Below, piece by piece: positions 7,137 through 14,478 of a stretch of DNA of 18,718 bases (its first letter is position 1; each line of letters opens with the position of its first letter). The notes beneath the pieces were generated by a model. That model was not told the origin of the DNA, ran no database searches, and was given only the letters and a program-made list of their open reading frames with translations. Source of the stretch: Candidatus Saccharimonadales bacterium (GTDB lineage: Bacteria; Patescibacteriota; Saccharimonadia; Saccharimonadales; Saccharimonadaceae); the NCBI GenBank assembly GCA_030151825.1, contig JASLCP010000042.1, positions 1 through 18,718 on the forward strand, in the 5' to 3' direction. The translations under genes and the position numbers were made by a program.

Positions 7137-7817
7137 ATGAACGGTAAAAGTGGATTACGAAAACGCCAGCAAATCTTGATGACTGGCCGCATGATGTTTT
7201 TGTGGGTTGCAGTGGCATCGGTGATTGTTGGGTTTTGTGCGGTGATATCTGTCTTTCTATGGCAAAAGATTACTTTTGGTGAAAAGGTGTTAACAGAAAA
7301 ATCTCGAACGCTTGATACGCTGAAGAAAAATCTCGATGCGGTACCGGCACTTCGTGATAATGTCAGGGTGCTTAATACGAACGAAGCGCTTAAATCAACA
7401 CGACTGAATGATGCCGACCAGCCAATTCAATCGGTACTTGATGCATTGCCGGCCGATGCAAACTCAGCAGCATTGGGCTCATCGTTACAGGCGAAGTTGT
7501 TGTCGGGTGTTGATGGAGTGACGCTGGATACTATCAAGGTCGATCCAGTCGGAGGTGTCGAAACACCAGAAGGCAGCGTGTCCGGCGGTGCGGGTGAGCA
7601 TACTATTACATTCATGTTTACGGTATCGGTACCGACGAGTCGTCCTGATGGTCTGCGTGAGGTGTTGCGTCGATTGGAGCGATCGATTCGTGCGATTACC
7701 ATTACAAACCTGACGATTGAACAGCAAGGGTCTCGATTGGTGCTATCGGCCGGTGGTCACGCGTACTACCAGCCAGCCCAATCAGTGCAGCTAAAAGATA
7801 AGGTGGTAACTCCATGA
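7137..7817 (+). CDS. pilO: PilO-like type IV pilus alignment protein
   Basis: A 226-residue bitopic membrane protein in the pilO position. A short basic N-terminus (MNGKSGLRKR) precedes one transmembrane helix (about 19-43). A coiled-coil-like stretch follows (46-80, with TEKSRTLDTLKKNLDAV), then a mixed alpha/beta domain with TITFMFTVSVPTSRPDGLRE and a regular RRLERSIRAITITNLTIE pattern, as in PilO ferredoxin-like domains. The start is ATG 7137, with GAGGAG (7121-7126) 10 nt upstream and one base after the pilN stop. A longer in-frame reading frame from 6996 would overlap pilN by 140 bases and adds a basic non-membrane tail, so it is rejected. Its TGA overlaps the next ATG. Sequence similarity to classical PilO is low; assignment is by topology and gene order. 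Confidence 0.8.
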   Translation: MNGKSGLRKRQQILMTGRMMFLWVAVASVIVGFCAVISVFLWQKITFGEKVLTEKSRTLDTLKKNLDAVPALRDNVRVLNTNEALKSTRLNDADQPIQSVLDALPADANSAALGSSLQAKLLSGVDGVTLDTIKVDPVGGVETPEGSVSGGAGEHTITFMFTVSVPTSRPDGLREVLRRLERSIRAITITNLTIEQQGSRLVLSAGGHAYYQPAQSVQLKDKVVTP

Positions 7818-8137
7818 AAAATACAGATATCGCGGCAGTGATTTTGATCGCATCACTGAGCGTGTTAGTAGCGTACTTTGTTGCCGATCGAGTCATTGGG
7901 CAGCCTGGTGCGCAGAGCGTTAAAGTAAAAACGGTTGATGCAATACAGAGTACTGTCACCGATCCTGATCCGTCTATCTTTAATAAAGACGCAATCAATC
8001 CAACGATTCCAGTGGTTATCGGTGAAGGTGCTGCTGCGGTACCGCGTGATGACAGCAAGGACAAGAACAAGATAACGACAACTGATCGGCAGGCCGATAG
8101 TACAAGTACAGCAACGACAGGGCAACCAGAACGGTAA
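7814..8137 (+). CDS. short bitopic membrane protein in the pilP position
   Basis: A 107-residue protein with a transmembrane helix close to the N-terminus (about residues 6-27, AAVILIASLSVLVAYFVADR) and a mostly disordered tail. Residues 30-80 are mixed polar, and the last 25 are rich in K, D, T and S (for example DDSKDKNKITTTD). It occupies the place of pilP after pilO, but lacks the lipoprotein Cys and the beta-sandwich domain of real PilP, which binds the secretin. No secretin is seen here, so a lost PilP domain would make sense. ATG 7814 overlaps the stop of the pilO-like gene (ATGA), which supports the reading frame. The role in alignment or in anchoring is unknown. Confidence 0.8.
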   Translation: MKNTDIAAVILIASLSVLVAYFVADRVIGQPGAQSVKVKTVDAIQSTVTDPDPSIFNKDAINPTIPVVIGEGAAAVPRDDSKDKNKITTTDRQADSTSTATTGQPER

Positions 8138-8152
8138 CATAGAGGGGGAATT

Positions 8153-9916
8153 GTGGCACTTCTTACGGCAGATGTTCAAGAAAAGCTTGTCCGGCTTCTT
8201 ATCGAAGAAGGGCTTGTTCAGCATGATGTTCTTGAGAACGCCGAGCAGCAAGCGAAGGTAAGCAACACGCCGCTGTTTGCCTATTTGACTGATAAGCAAA
8301 TTATTGATGATGAAATGCTGACACACGCCATTGCTCAGGTGTCGGGTGTGCCATATGTGAATCTTGCGAATAGTCTCATTAACCAACAGGTGCTTGAATT
8401 AGTACCCGAAGACATTGCCGAGCGATTTATGGCAGTGCCGCTTGCCGAAGTACAGAACCGCCTGGCAATCGCGATGGTTGATGCCAGCAATGTGCAAGCA
8501 GTTGATTATTTATCTAACCGTATCGAGCGTCCACTCAAAGTGTTTATGGCATCAGAAACGGGCGTGCGTCATGTGCTCGATCAGTATCGTACCGACCTTT
8601 CGACGATTGGTGAGGCGGCAAAAGTCACCGAGGACGAGACCAAGCAAGCGGCGGGTGATTCGATCACAACTATTGTTCAGGATTCACCGATTAGCCGGGC
8701 ACTCAGTACGATTCTTGAATACGCTGTCAAAGCGCGTGCCAGTGATATTCATATCGAACCGCTTGAATCCGCCCTCAAGATTCGTTGTCGTGTTGACGGG
8801 GTGCTTCGCGAAATTATGCAGCTGCCAAAATCAATCGAGCCGGCATTGGTTAGTCGTATCAAGATTTTGTCCAATTTGAAGATTGATGAACATCGTGTGC
8901 CGCAGGACGGGCAATTTGCCGTCAAAATTGCGAACAAAGAAGTTGACCTGCGTATTGCGATTAGTCCGGTAGTATGGGGTGAACAAGTGGTGATTCGTCT
9001 GCTCGATAAAAGTGACTCGTCGTTTGATATTACCGAAATGGGCTATGCTGGTCGAGCACTTCGCGCGGTACAAAAAGGTATTCGTCGACCAAATGGTATG
9101 ATTTTGACGTCTGGTCCGACAGGATCGGGTAAATCGACCAGCCTCTATGCATTAATTAAGCAAATTAAAAACGATAGTGTCAATATCGTGACACTGGAAG
9201 ACCCGGTAGAATACAAGATGGAAGGCGTCAACCAGATTCAGGTGAACAGTGAAGTTGGCCTTACTTTTGCCAATGGTCTTCGCTCGATTTTGCGTCAAGA
9301 TCCTGATGTTGTGATGGTAGGCGAGATTCGTGATGATGAAACGGCAACACTTGCGGTGCAGGCGGCCTTAACAGGACACTTGGTATTCAGCACGCTTCAC
9401 ACCAACAGTGCGGCGGGCGTCTTGCCACGACTGCTTGATATGAATATTGAACCATTTTTGATTGCCAGTACGGTGAACACAATTATTGGTCAGCGACTGG
9501 TGAGGCGTGTGGCTCAAAAACGTGATACCTATCAGTCATCGCCAATCGAAACGCAGGCAATCCTTGAAACGGTCGGGCATTTACTACCAAAGACGCCAGC
9601 CGATGTCGTGAAAGTGTCAGAGGATTTAGGCTATAAGGACTTGCCACTAGCAGGGCAAAATGCTTATACTCTAGTGAAGGGCAAAGATACGCCCGCGACG
9701 CCACAGGGCTATAACGGCCGTGCGGGATTGTATGAAGTCATGGATGTTACCGAAGAGATTCAGCAGCTTATCGTGACTCGTGCGACGACCAGCGCCATAC
9801 AAAAAAAGGCGGTCGAGCAGGGTATGATCACGATGCGACAAGACGGCTACCTCAAGGTCTTGCAGGGCATTACGACCATCGAAGAAGTCAACCGAGTAAC
9901 AGCAGACACAGCATAA
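8153..9916 (+). CDS. pilB: type IV pilus extension ATPase PilB
   Basis: A 587-residue hexameric secretion ATPase that powers pilus polymerisation. Residues 1-145 form a T2SSE/MshEN-type N-domain. The catalytic core has SDIHIEP (197-203), Walker A GPTGSGKST (321-329), the Asp box VTLEDPVEY (346-354), Walker B DVVMVGEIRD (385-394) and the His box TGHLVFSTLHTN (407-418). The GTG start at 8153 is supported by GAGGGGGA (8142-8149) just upstream. Two oddities are visible. The tetracysteine zinc module that most PilB/GspE proteins carry between LVRR and GYxGRxGxYE is absent: residues 449-520 contain no Cys. The N-domain also lacks the RLG residues associated with cyclic-di-GMP binding in MshE. Spacing to pilT is 14 bp. 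Confidence 0.96.
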   Translation: MALLTADVQEKLVRLLIEEGLVQHDVLENAEQQAKVSNTPLFAYLTDKQIIDDEMLTHAIAQVSGVPYVNLANSLINQQVLELVPEDIAERFMAVPLAEVQNRLAIAMVDASNVQAVDYLSNRIERPLKVFMASETGVRHVLDQYRTDLSTIGEAAKVTEDETKQAAGDSITTIVQDSPISRALSTILEYAVKARASDIHIEPLESALKIRCRVDGVLREIMQLPKSIEPALVSRIKILSNLKIDEHRVPQDGQFAVKIANKEVDLRIAISPVVWGEQVVIRLLDKSDSSFDITEMGYAGRALRAVQKGIRRPNGMILTSGPTGSGKSTSLYALIKQIKNDSVNIVTLEDPVEYKMEGVNQIQVNSEVGLTFANGLRSILRQDPDVVMVGEIRDDETATLAVQAALTGHLVFSTLHTNSAAGVLPRLLDMNIEPFLIASTVNTIIGQRLVRRVAQKRDTYQSSPIETQAILETVGHLLPKTPADVVKVSEDLGYKDLPLAGQNAYTLVKGKDTPATPQGYNGRAGLYEVMDVTEEIQQLIVTRATTSAIQKKAVEQGMITMRQDGYLKVLQGITTIEEVNRVTADTA

Positions 9917-9930
9917 AAAAGGGTGGATAT

Positions 9931-11001
9931 ATGACAAACCAAGAGCTACGAATCGAAATATTACTAGAAGAAGTCGTCCGCAGGCGCGCGTCGGATCTTC
10001 ACTTGCAGGTTGGCCTGCCGCCGATGTTACGTATTGACGGCGGTCTATTACCGGTAGCGGGATTTGATGCGCTTGATGAGCCGTCGGTTGAAACACTTAT
10101 TTTTGCGATTCTCGATCAGGACCAGCAACAGATTCTCGACAAAGACAAAGAATTCGACTTTAGCTTTGCTTTTGGAACGTTGGGACGTTTTCGTGTCAAC
10201 GCCTACCACGAACGTGGTAATCTGGCCGCTGCCTTTCGTTTGATCCCGAACGAGATCAAAACGGTGTCTGAGTTGGGTGTTCCGTCAATTGTGTCTGGGT
10301 TTGCTAACTTTCCACGTGGACTCGTACTGGTCACTGGTCCGACCGGTTCGGGCAAGTCAACGACACTTGCTGCTCTTGTTGACCGTATTAACGAGGAGCG
10401 AGCACAGCATATCATTACTATCGAGGATCCGATTGAGTTTACACACAAGTCAAAGAAATCAGTCGTCGTCCAGCGTGAAGTGCATTATGACACTTATAGT
10501 TTCTCGGCGGCACTTCGTTCAAGCCTTCGCCAAGACCCAGACGTAGTGTTGATTGGTGAGATGCGTGACCTTGAAACCATTTCGGCAGCAATCACTATTG
10601 CCGAGACAGGACACTTGGTACTTGGGTCGCTGCACACTAACAGCGCTGCACAGTCGATTGATCGTATGATCGATGTCTTTCCACCCCATCAGCAGCCGCA
10701 GATTCGTGCTCAGTTATCGAATATCTTGATGGCAATCTGTTCGCAGCGCTTGGTACCCGCGATTGGCGGTGGTCGCGTCGTAGCAGCAGAAATCTTGGTC
10801 GCAAACCCAGCGGTGCGTAATATTATTCGTGAAGGCAAAAGCCACCAGCTAGATGCGGTGATTCAAACAAGCGCCGATGCTGGTATGCAGACGATGGATC
10901 GTACACTGGTGAATTTGGTACAAAACGGAACAGTGACCTATGATGACGCGCGAAGCTTTGCGATCGACTTGACTGAATTCGAACGGTTAATGCGGGGGTA
11001 G
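9931..11001 (+). CDS. pilT: type IV pilus retraction ATPase PilT
   Basis: A 356-residue hexameric ATPase that depolymerises the pilus and drives twitching or retraction. It opens with the PAS-like N-domain (RRRASDLHLQVGLPP, residues 17-31). Walker A is GPTGSGKSTT (136-145), the Asp box IITIEDPIEF (161-170), Walker B PDVVLIGEMRD (203-213) and the His box TGHLVLGSLHTNSA (226-239). The retraction-specific motif is AVRNIIREGK (294-303), equivalent to AIRNLIRE, which separates PilT from PilB and GspE. Its length and the LDAVIQT..D.GMQTMD segment (307-323) also fit PilT. A purine-rich AAAAAAGGGTGG (9916-9927) precedes the ATG. The gene lies between pilB and pilC, the classical order. Presence of PilT implies dynamic, retractable pili. 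Confidence 0.97.
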   Translation: MTNQELRIEILLEEVVRRRASDLHLQVGLPPMLRIDGGLLPVAGFDALDEPSVETLIFAILDQDQQQILDKDKEFDFSFAFGTLGRFRVNAYHERGNLAAAFRLIPNEIKTVSELGVPSIVSGFANFPRGLVLVTGPTGSGKSTTLAALVDRINEERAQHIITIEDPIEFTHKSKKSVVVQREVHYDTYSFSAALRSSLRQDPDVVLIGEMRDLETISAAITIAETGHLVLGSLHTNSAAQSIDRMIDVFPPHQQPQIRAQLSNILMAICSQRLVPAIGGGRVVAAEILVANPAVRNIIREGKSHQLDAVIQTSADAGMQTMDRTLVNLVQNGTVTYDDARSFAIDLTEFERLMRG

Positions 11002-11004
11002 CCT

Positions 11005-12216
11005 GTGCGCAAGTTTACGTACGAGGCCAAAGATGGCTCTACGAATAAAATCGTCAAGGCGATTGTTCAGGCTGATACCGAAAAAGCGGCCGCAAAACTG
11101 CTGATTACACAAGGGTTTGCGCCAATCTCGATTACCGAAGTCAAAGAGCGCGGGGGGATACTGACGTATATTTCGGGTCGTATTACGACGAAAGACAAAG
11201 TCATTTTTACTCGTCAGCTATCGACACTAATTGCCGCTGGTATGCCATTCGCGCAAAGTCTTCGGACGGTGTACGAGCAGACGCCAAATAAACGACTGAA
11301 AGAAGTGATTCAAGATATCATTACATCGGTAGAGGGTGGTCGCTCGCTTCATGAGTCGTTTTCGAAGCATCCTGAGGTATTCGATAAACTTTTTTTGGCA
11401 CTTTTAGCAGTGGGTGAAGCATCAGGAACGCTGGACGATTCACTCAAGCGAGTTGCCGCCCAGCAAGAAAAAGACGCCGCTATCATGAGTAAGATTAGGG
11501 GTGCCATGATTTACCCGATCATCGTGCTGGTCGTTATTTTGTTGGTGATGGGCTTTATGCTCTTGACGGTGGTGCCACAGGTCGAGCGATTGTACCGAGA
11601 TTTGCACAAAGAACTCCCGTTGGTGACGCATATTATGGTTGTGGCATCGCAGTTTTTGATAACCTACTGGTGGATTGTTGCGATTGTCTGTGTAGTGGGT
11701 GCGTATCTGGGTGTGCAGTATCTTCGTACAGATGCTGGTAGGCAAATGATTGATACGGTCAAATTATCCGTTCCTGGGTTTAACGGTTTGTTTCGTCGGT
11801 TATATATGGCACGGTTTTGTCGGACGACCGAAACGCTCCTCATGACAGGGGTGCCGATGCTCGATACGCTGCATATATCGAGCGAAGCAGTCAATAGCGA
11901 GACAGTCAGCGTTGCTATTAATCGAGCGGCCGATCAAGTCCAGGGCGGGCGAGCGTTGTCTGAGGCACTTGCAACTCAGCCTATTATTCCCGAACTTGTA
12001 CCGCAAATGTTTCGAATCGGTGAACAATCGGGCCGTATTGACGAGATGTCTGGCAAGGCTGCGACGATTTTTGAAAATGAACTTGACGAGCAGATTCAGT
12101 CAATCTCAACATCGATTGAGCCGATTTTGATGGTGGTATTGGCGATTATTGCAGCGGCAATGGTCGCGGCAATCTTGCTGCCGATATATAGCCTTGTGAA
12201 TACGATGAATGTCTAG
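11005..12216 (+). CDS. pilC: type IV pilus platform protein PilC
   Basis: A 403-residue polytopic inner-membrane protein with two repeated T2SSF (GspF) domains, the platform on which PilB and PilT turn. The N-terminal segment MRKFTYEAKDGSTN and the ITTKDKVIFTRQLSTLIAAG region (about 60-80) are typical. Domain 1 spans about 66-190 and domain 2 about 267-395, with the parallel motifs VGEASGTLDDSL (136-147) and IGEQSGRIDEMS (338-349). Transmembrane helices lie at about 170-190, 214-238 and 374-397. The GTG start at 11005 follows the pilT stop after three bases, with GGGGG (10994-10998) as ribosome-binding sequence. It is the last gene of the assembly operon; no terminator hairpin follows before the pilin promoter. 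Confidence 0.96.
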   Translation: MRKFTYEAKDGSTNKIVKAIVQADTEKAAAKLLITQGFAPISITEVKERGGILTYISGRITTKDKVIFTRQLSTLIAAGMPFAQSLRTVYEQTPNKRLKEVIQDIITSVEGGRSLHESFSKHPEVFDKLFLALLAVGEASGTLDDSLKRVAAQQEKDAAIMSKIRGAMIYPIIVLVVILLVMGFMLLTVVPQVERLYRDLHKELPLVTHIMVVASQFLITYWWIVAIVCVVGAYLGVQYLRTDAGRQMIDTVKLSVPGFNGLFRRLYMARFCRTTETLLMTGVPMLDTLHISSEAVNSETVSVAINRAADQVQGGRALSEALATQPIIPELVPQMFRIGEQSGRIDEMSGKAATIFENELDEQIQSISTSIEPILMVVLAIIAAAMVAAILLPIYSLVNTMNV

Positions 12217-12243
12217 ACATGATGTATATCGATACGGTATTAT
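12214..12243 (+). promoter_or_regulatory. promoter of the major pilin gene
   Basis: TAGACA (12214-12219), an 18-bp spacer and TATTAT (12238-12243) each differ from the consensus by one base. The predicted start near 12250 gives a 30-nt leader with AAAGGGTGG (12267-12275) just before ATG 12280. The -35 box overlaps the last codon and stop of pilC. Confidence 0.6.
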
Positions 12244-12279
12244 AACCATAAGCGTAATGTTCATAGAAAGGGTGGCCCC

Positions 12280-12765
12280 ATGAACACAGTAAACAAACAA
12301 CAAAACGGATTTACCATTATCGAAGTCGTATTGGTACTTGCCATTGCTGGACTAATCTTTTTGATGGTCTTTGTGGCATTGCCGTCATTGCAACGTGGTC
12401 AGCGTGATGCACAGCGCAAGCAAGATCTAACACGCATCTCAACACAGTTTACGAATTATTTATCGTCAACACGTGGCGCGGTGCCAGCGACACCTGATGC
12501 ACTCGGTATTTTCGTGAAAGGGTACCTTAAGGGGACGGATGCTACAACAGCAGGTGAGGGCTATCGTGATCCAAATGGTGAATTTTATAAGGTTATCTAT
12601 GCGAATGCGCCAAATGAAATCGGTACTATCGGGTACTACAACAAGAGCGCCTGCGCCGAAGATGGTAGTGGCACCATCAAGGCAACCAGCGCGGCACGTG
12701 ATTTTGCTTTGACGATCAAGCTTGAAAATCAATCTGCACCATATTGCGTCGACAATAAATCATAA
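12280..12765 (+). CDS. pilA: type IV prepilin, likely major pilin
   Basis: A 161-residue type IVa prepilin. The short basic leader ends at Gly10, so PilD would cleave before Phe11 in QNG|FTIIEVVLVL; Glu15 is the conserved Glu5 of the mature protein. The hydrophobic alpha-1 helix runs to about residue 34, followed by an amphipathic helix with RGQRDAQRKQDLTRISTQF. The globular part carries two cysteines, C125 and C156, positioned to form the C-terminal disulfide (D-region) loop. It is the shortest pilin here, and has a private near-consensus promoter, a good ribosome-binding site and a strong terminator directly after it, all suiting high expression of the main subunit. That it is the major pilin is inferred from this arrangement. 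It lies between pilC and pilD. Confidence 0.93.
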   Translation: MNTVNKQQNGFTIIEVVLVLAIAGLIFLMVFVALPSLQRGQRDAQRKQDLTRISTQFTNYLSSTRGAVPATPDALGIFVKGYLKGTDATTAGEGYRDPNGEFYKVIYANAPNEIGTIGYYNKSACAEDGSGTIKATSAARDFALTIKLENQSAPYCVDNKS

Positions 12766-12771
12766 ACAGGC

Positions 12772-12807
12772 TAAACCCTCGATATATCGCCGAGGGTTTA
12801 CTTTTTT
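12772..12807 (+). terminator. intrinsic terminator after the major pilin gene
   Basis: A perfect 10-bp stem, TAAACCCTCG (12772-12781) with CGAGGGTTTA (12791-12800), encloses a 9-nt loop and is followed by CTTTTTT (12801-12807). This is a classical Rho-independent terminator, six bases past the pilin stop codon. It separates the pilin message from pilD. Confidence 0.92.
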
Positions 12808-12824
12808 GGACCATCTGTTACCAT
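12797..12824 (+). promoter_or_regulatory. possible extended -10 promoter of pilD, predicted leaderless
   Basis: TGT-TACCAT (12816-12824) reads as an extended -10 box with a degenerate hexamer. TTTACT (12797-12802), 16 bp upstream, is a possible -35 embedded in the terminator U-tract. Seven bases separate the -10 from ATG 12832 and there is no Shine-Dalgarno, so the mRNA would start at the ATG. A promoter is needed here because of the terminator just upstream. Confidence 0.42.
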
Positions 12825-12831
12825 AAGAGCA

Positions 12832-13713
12832 ATGGATATACTTGTCATTACCGCACTCGCAGTCCTTGGTTTGCTTATGGGGAGTTTTGCTGGTGCCTCG
12901 GTATGGCGCCTTCGTGCACGACAGCTGGTTGAGGATAAAAAGGCAGGCGAGAAAGTGGATAGTGCTGCCTATAAACAATTGGCACCACTAACAAAAACTA
13001 CACGCCTTGGCGATCGTTCACGTTGTCTACACTGTCAGCATCAGCTGGCGTGGTATGACCTGGTGCCGTTGGTGAGCTGGACGTTGCTTGGCGGTAAATG
13101 TCGCTACTGTAAGGCGCGAATTGGTTGGCTTGAGCCAATGATTGAGCTCGGTATGGCGGTCTTTTTTATCGTATCGTATATTGTGTGGCCGCAACCCGTC
13201 AGTACAGGTGACTGGGCACTCATGGTTATGTGGTACATTGTTGGCGCGGGTCTTATCGTGCTATTTGTGTATGATATGAAGTGGTTTTTGTTACCTGATC
13301 GTGTAACGTTTCCGCTGATTGCCGTTGCGGTGCTCTATGCGCTATTAATCGTTAGTACGAGTGTTTATCCGCTCGAAAGTGCGCTATCGGCTGTTGGTGC
13401 AGTTGGTATTTTGAGTGGACTGTACCTGCTGCTGTATATTGTGTCGCGGGGCGCATGGATCGGCTTTGGTGATATCAAACTAGGACTTGTCCTTGGTCTG
13501 ATGTTGGCCGACTGGCAATTGGCGCTGCTGGCACTTCTGCTAGCAAATATCATTGGCTGCTTGATTGTATTGCCAGGTATGGCAACAAAACGCCTTACTC
13601 GCTCTTCGCATGTGCCGTTTGGACCGATGTTGATTGCAGGGTTTTGGATTGCGGGTCTTTTTGGGTCGCAAATCATCCATTGGTATCTGTCGCTCTTGTC
13701 GCTGAACGTGTAA
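12832..13713 (+). CDS. pilD: prepilin peptidase / N-methyltransferase PilD
   Basis: A 293-residue polytopic membrane aspartyl protease (A24 family) that removes the prepilin leader after Gly and methylates the new N-terminus. The first helix (about 4-26) carries the family GSFAGASVWRLR motif (17-28). The cytoplasmic methylase/zinc segment has both Cys pairs, C65-x2-C68 and C90-x2-C93. Both catalytic aspartates are present: D148 in VYDMKWFLLPD and D214 in GFGDIKLG (211-218, the GxGD signature). Six to eight hydrophobic segments fit the bifunctional PilD form. It is expected to process all four canonical prepilins in the window and possibly the PilX-like protein. It follows the pilin terminator, so it needs its own promoter; the candidate lies 7 nt before the ATG. 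Confidence 0.97.
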   Translation: MDILVITALAVLGLLMGSFAGASVWRLRARQLVEDKKAGEKVDSAAYKQLAPLTKTTRLGDRSRCLHCQHQLAWYDLVPLVSWTLLGGKCRYCKARIGWLEPMIELGMAVFFIVSYIVWPQPVSTGDWALMVMWYIVGAGLIVLFVYDMKWFLLPDRVTFPLIAVAVLYALLIVSTSVYPLESALSAVGAVGILSGLYLLLYIVSRGAWIGFGDIKLGLVLGLMLADWQLALLALLLANIIGCLIVLPGMATKRLTRSSHVPFGPMLIAGFWIAGLFGSQIIHWYLSLLSLNV

Positions 13714-13729
13714 CATTTGATGTCGCTTA

Positions 13730-13738
13730 TGCTATAAT
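13730..13738 (+). promoter_or_regulatory. extended -10 promoter of the minor pilin operon, predicted leaderless
   Basis: TGC-TATAAT (13730-13738) is a perfect -10 hexamer with the TGn extension; no good -35 is visible. Only eight bases (CGGGCTAT) separate it from ATG 13747, and there is no Shine-Dalgarno. The transcript should start at or within two bases of the ATG. Confidence 0.65.
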
Positions 13739-13746
13739 CGGGCTAT

Positions 13747-14478
13747 ATGAATAGTCGCTTGCAGCGCGGATTTACCATTATTGAACTCATTTTGTTTTTA
13801 GGGGTCACTGGCGCTCTTTTTGCTGGTCTAATGGTGGGGGTGAACACGAATATTAATACCCAACGCTACAAAGAAAGTGCCATGAGTGTGAAGGTATTTT
13901 TTGAAAAGCAGTTTTCGGATACGACATATCCACGCAATGCACGTGATAATAACTGGTCGTGTACGCGCGAGGCAGGGGTGGTGCGCGATGCGGTTGGTGG
14001 TATCGCTCGAGGAACGTCGGGCTGTGTTGTATTAGGACGCTATGTCACGGTCACAAATGACGGTGCGACACTCCGCGCAGGGGATGTAATTGGTATTGAA
14101 CCCAGCACGCGAACAGATGATGCTATTGGTGACCTTGCTGCATTACTGGCATACACGCCACGAGTATCTCCCGTCGATAACGAGGCCGAAGAAGTTGCAT
14201 GGCGATCAACGCTGCGTACCCATGAACACGTCCCGGCAACGATGTCGTTTATTGTTGTGCGATCACCTGAAAGCGGTACGGTTCGGACGTTTATCGTTAA
14301 CGAGTCACTCCCTGAACAATTGAATACAGTACTCACCGATGATCATATGAAAACCCCGACTGTACTATGTGTCGTGCCGTCAGGATTTGTTGCCGTACCA
14401 GTCCATTCCGTGCGGATTGACCCAAGTGTCGGTAGTGCAACTGGCGTATCACTCAGTGAAAGCGATGACGCATGTTAG
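13747..14478 (+). CDS. type IV prepilin-like protein (minor pilin 1)
   Basis: A 243-residue protein with a class III signal: basic leader MNSRLQRG, cleavage after Gly8 and a mature N-terminus FTIIELILFLG with Glu13 as the Glu5 equivalent. The hydrophobic helix ends at about residue 32. The globular domain is larger than in the major pilin and contains cysteines in NNWSCTREAG and TSGCVVLGR, at VLCVVP, and at the very C-terminus (DDAC). It is likely a minor (pseudo)pilin of the FimU/PilV/GspH kind that builds the priming complex at the tip; which one cannot be told. It leads the four-gene cassette and overlaps the next start by 7 bases, so translation is coupled. Confidence 0.88.
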   Translation: MNSRLQRGFTIIELILFLGVTGALFAGLMVGVNTNINTQRYKESAMSVKVFFEKQFSDTTYPRNARDNNWSCTREAGVVRDAVGGIARGTSGCVVLGRYVTVTNDGATLRAGDVIGIEPSTRTDDAIGDLAALLAYTPRVSPVDNEAEEVAWRSTLRTHEHVPATMSFIVVRSPESGTVRTFIVNESLPEQLNTVLTDDHMKTPTVLCVVPSGFVAVPVHSVRIDPSVGSATGVSLSESDDAC

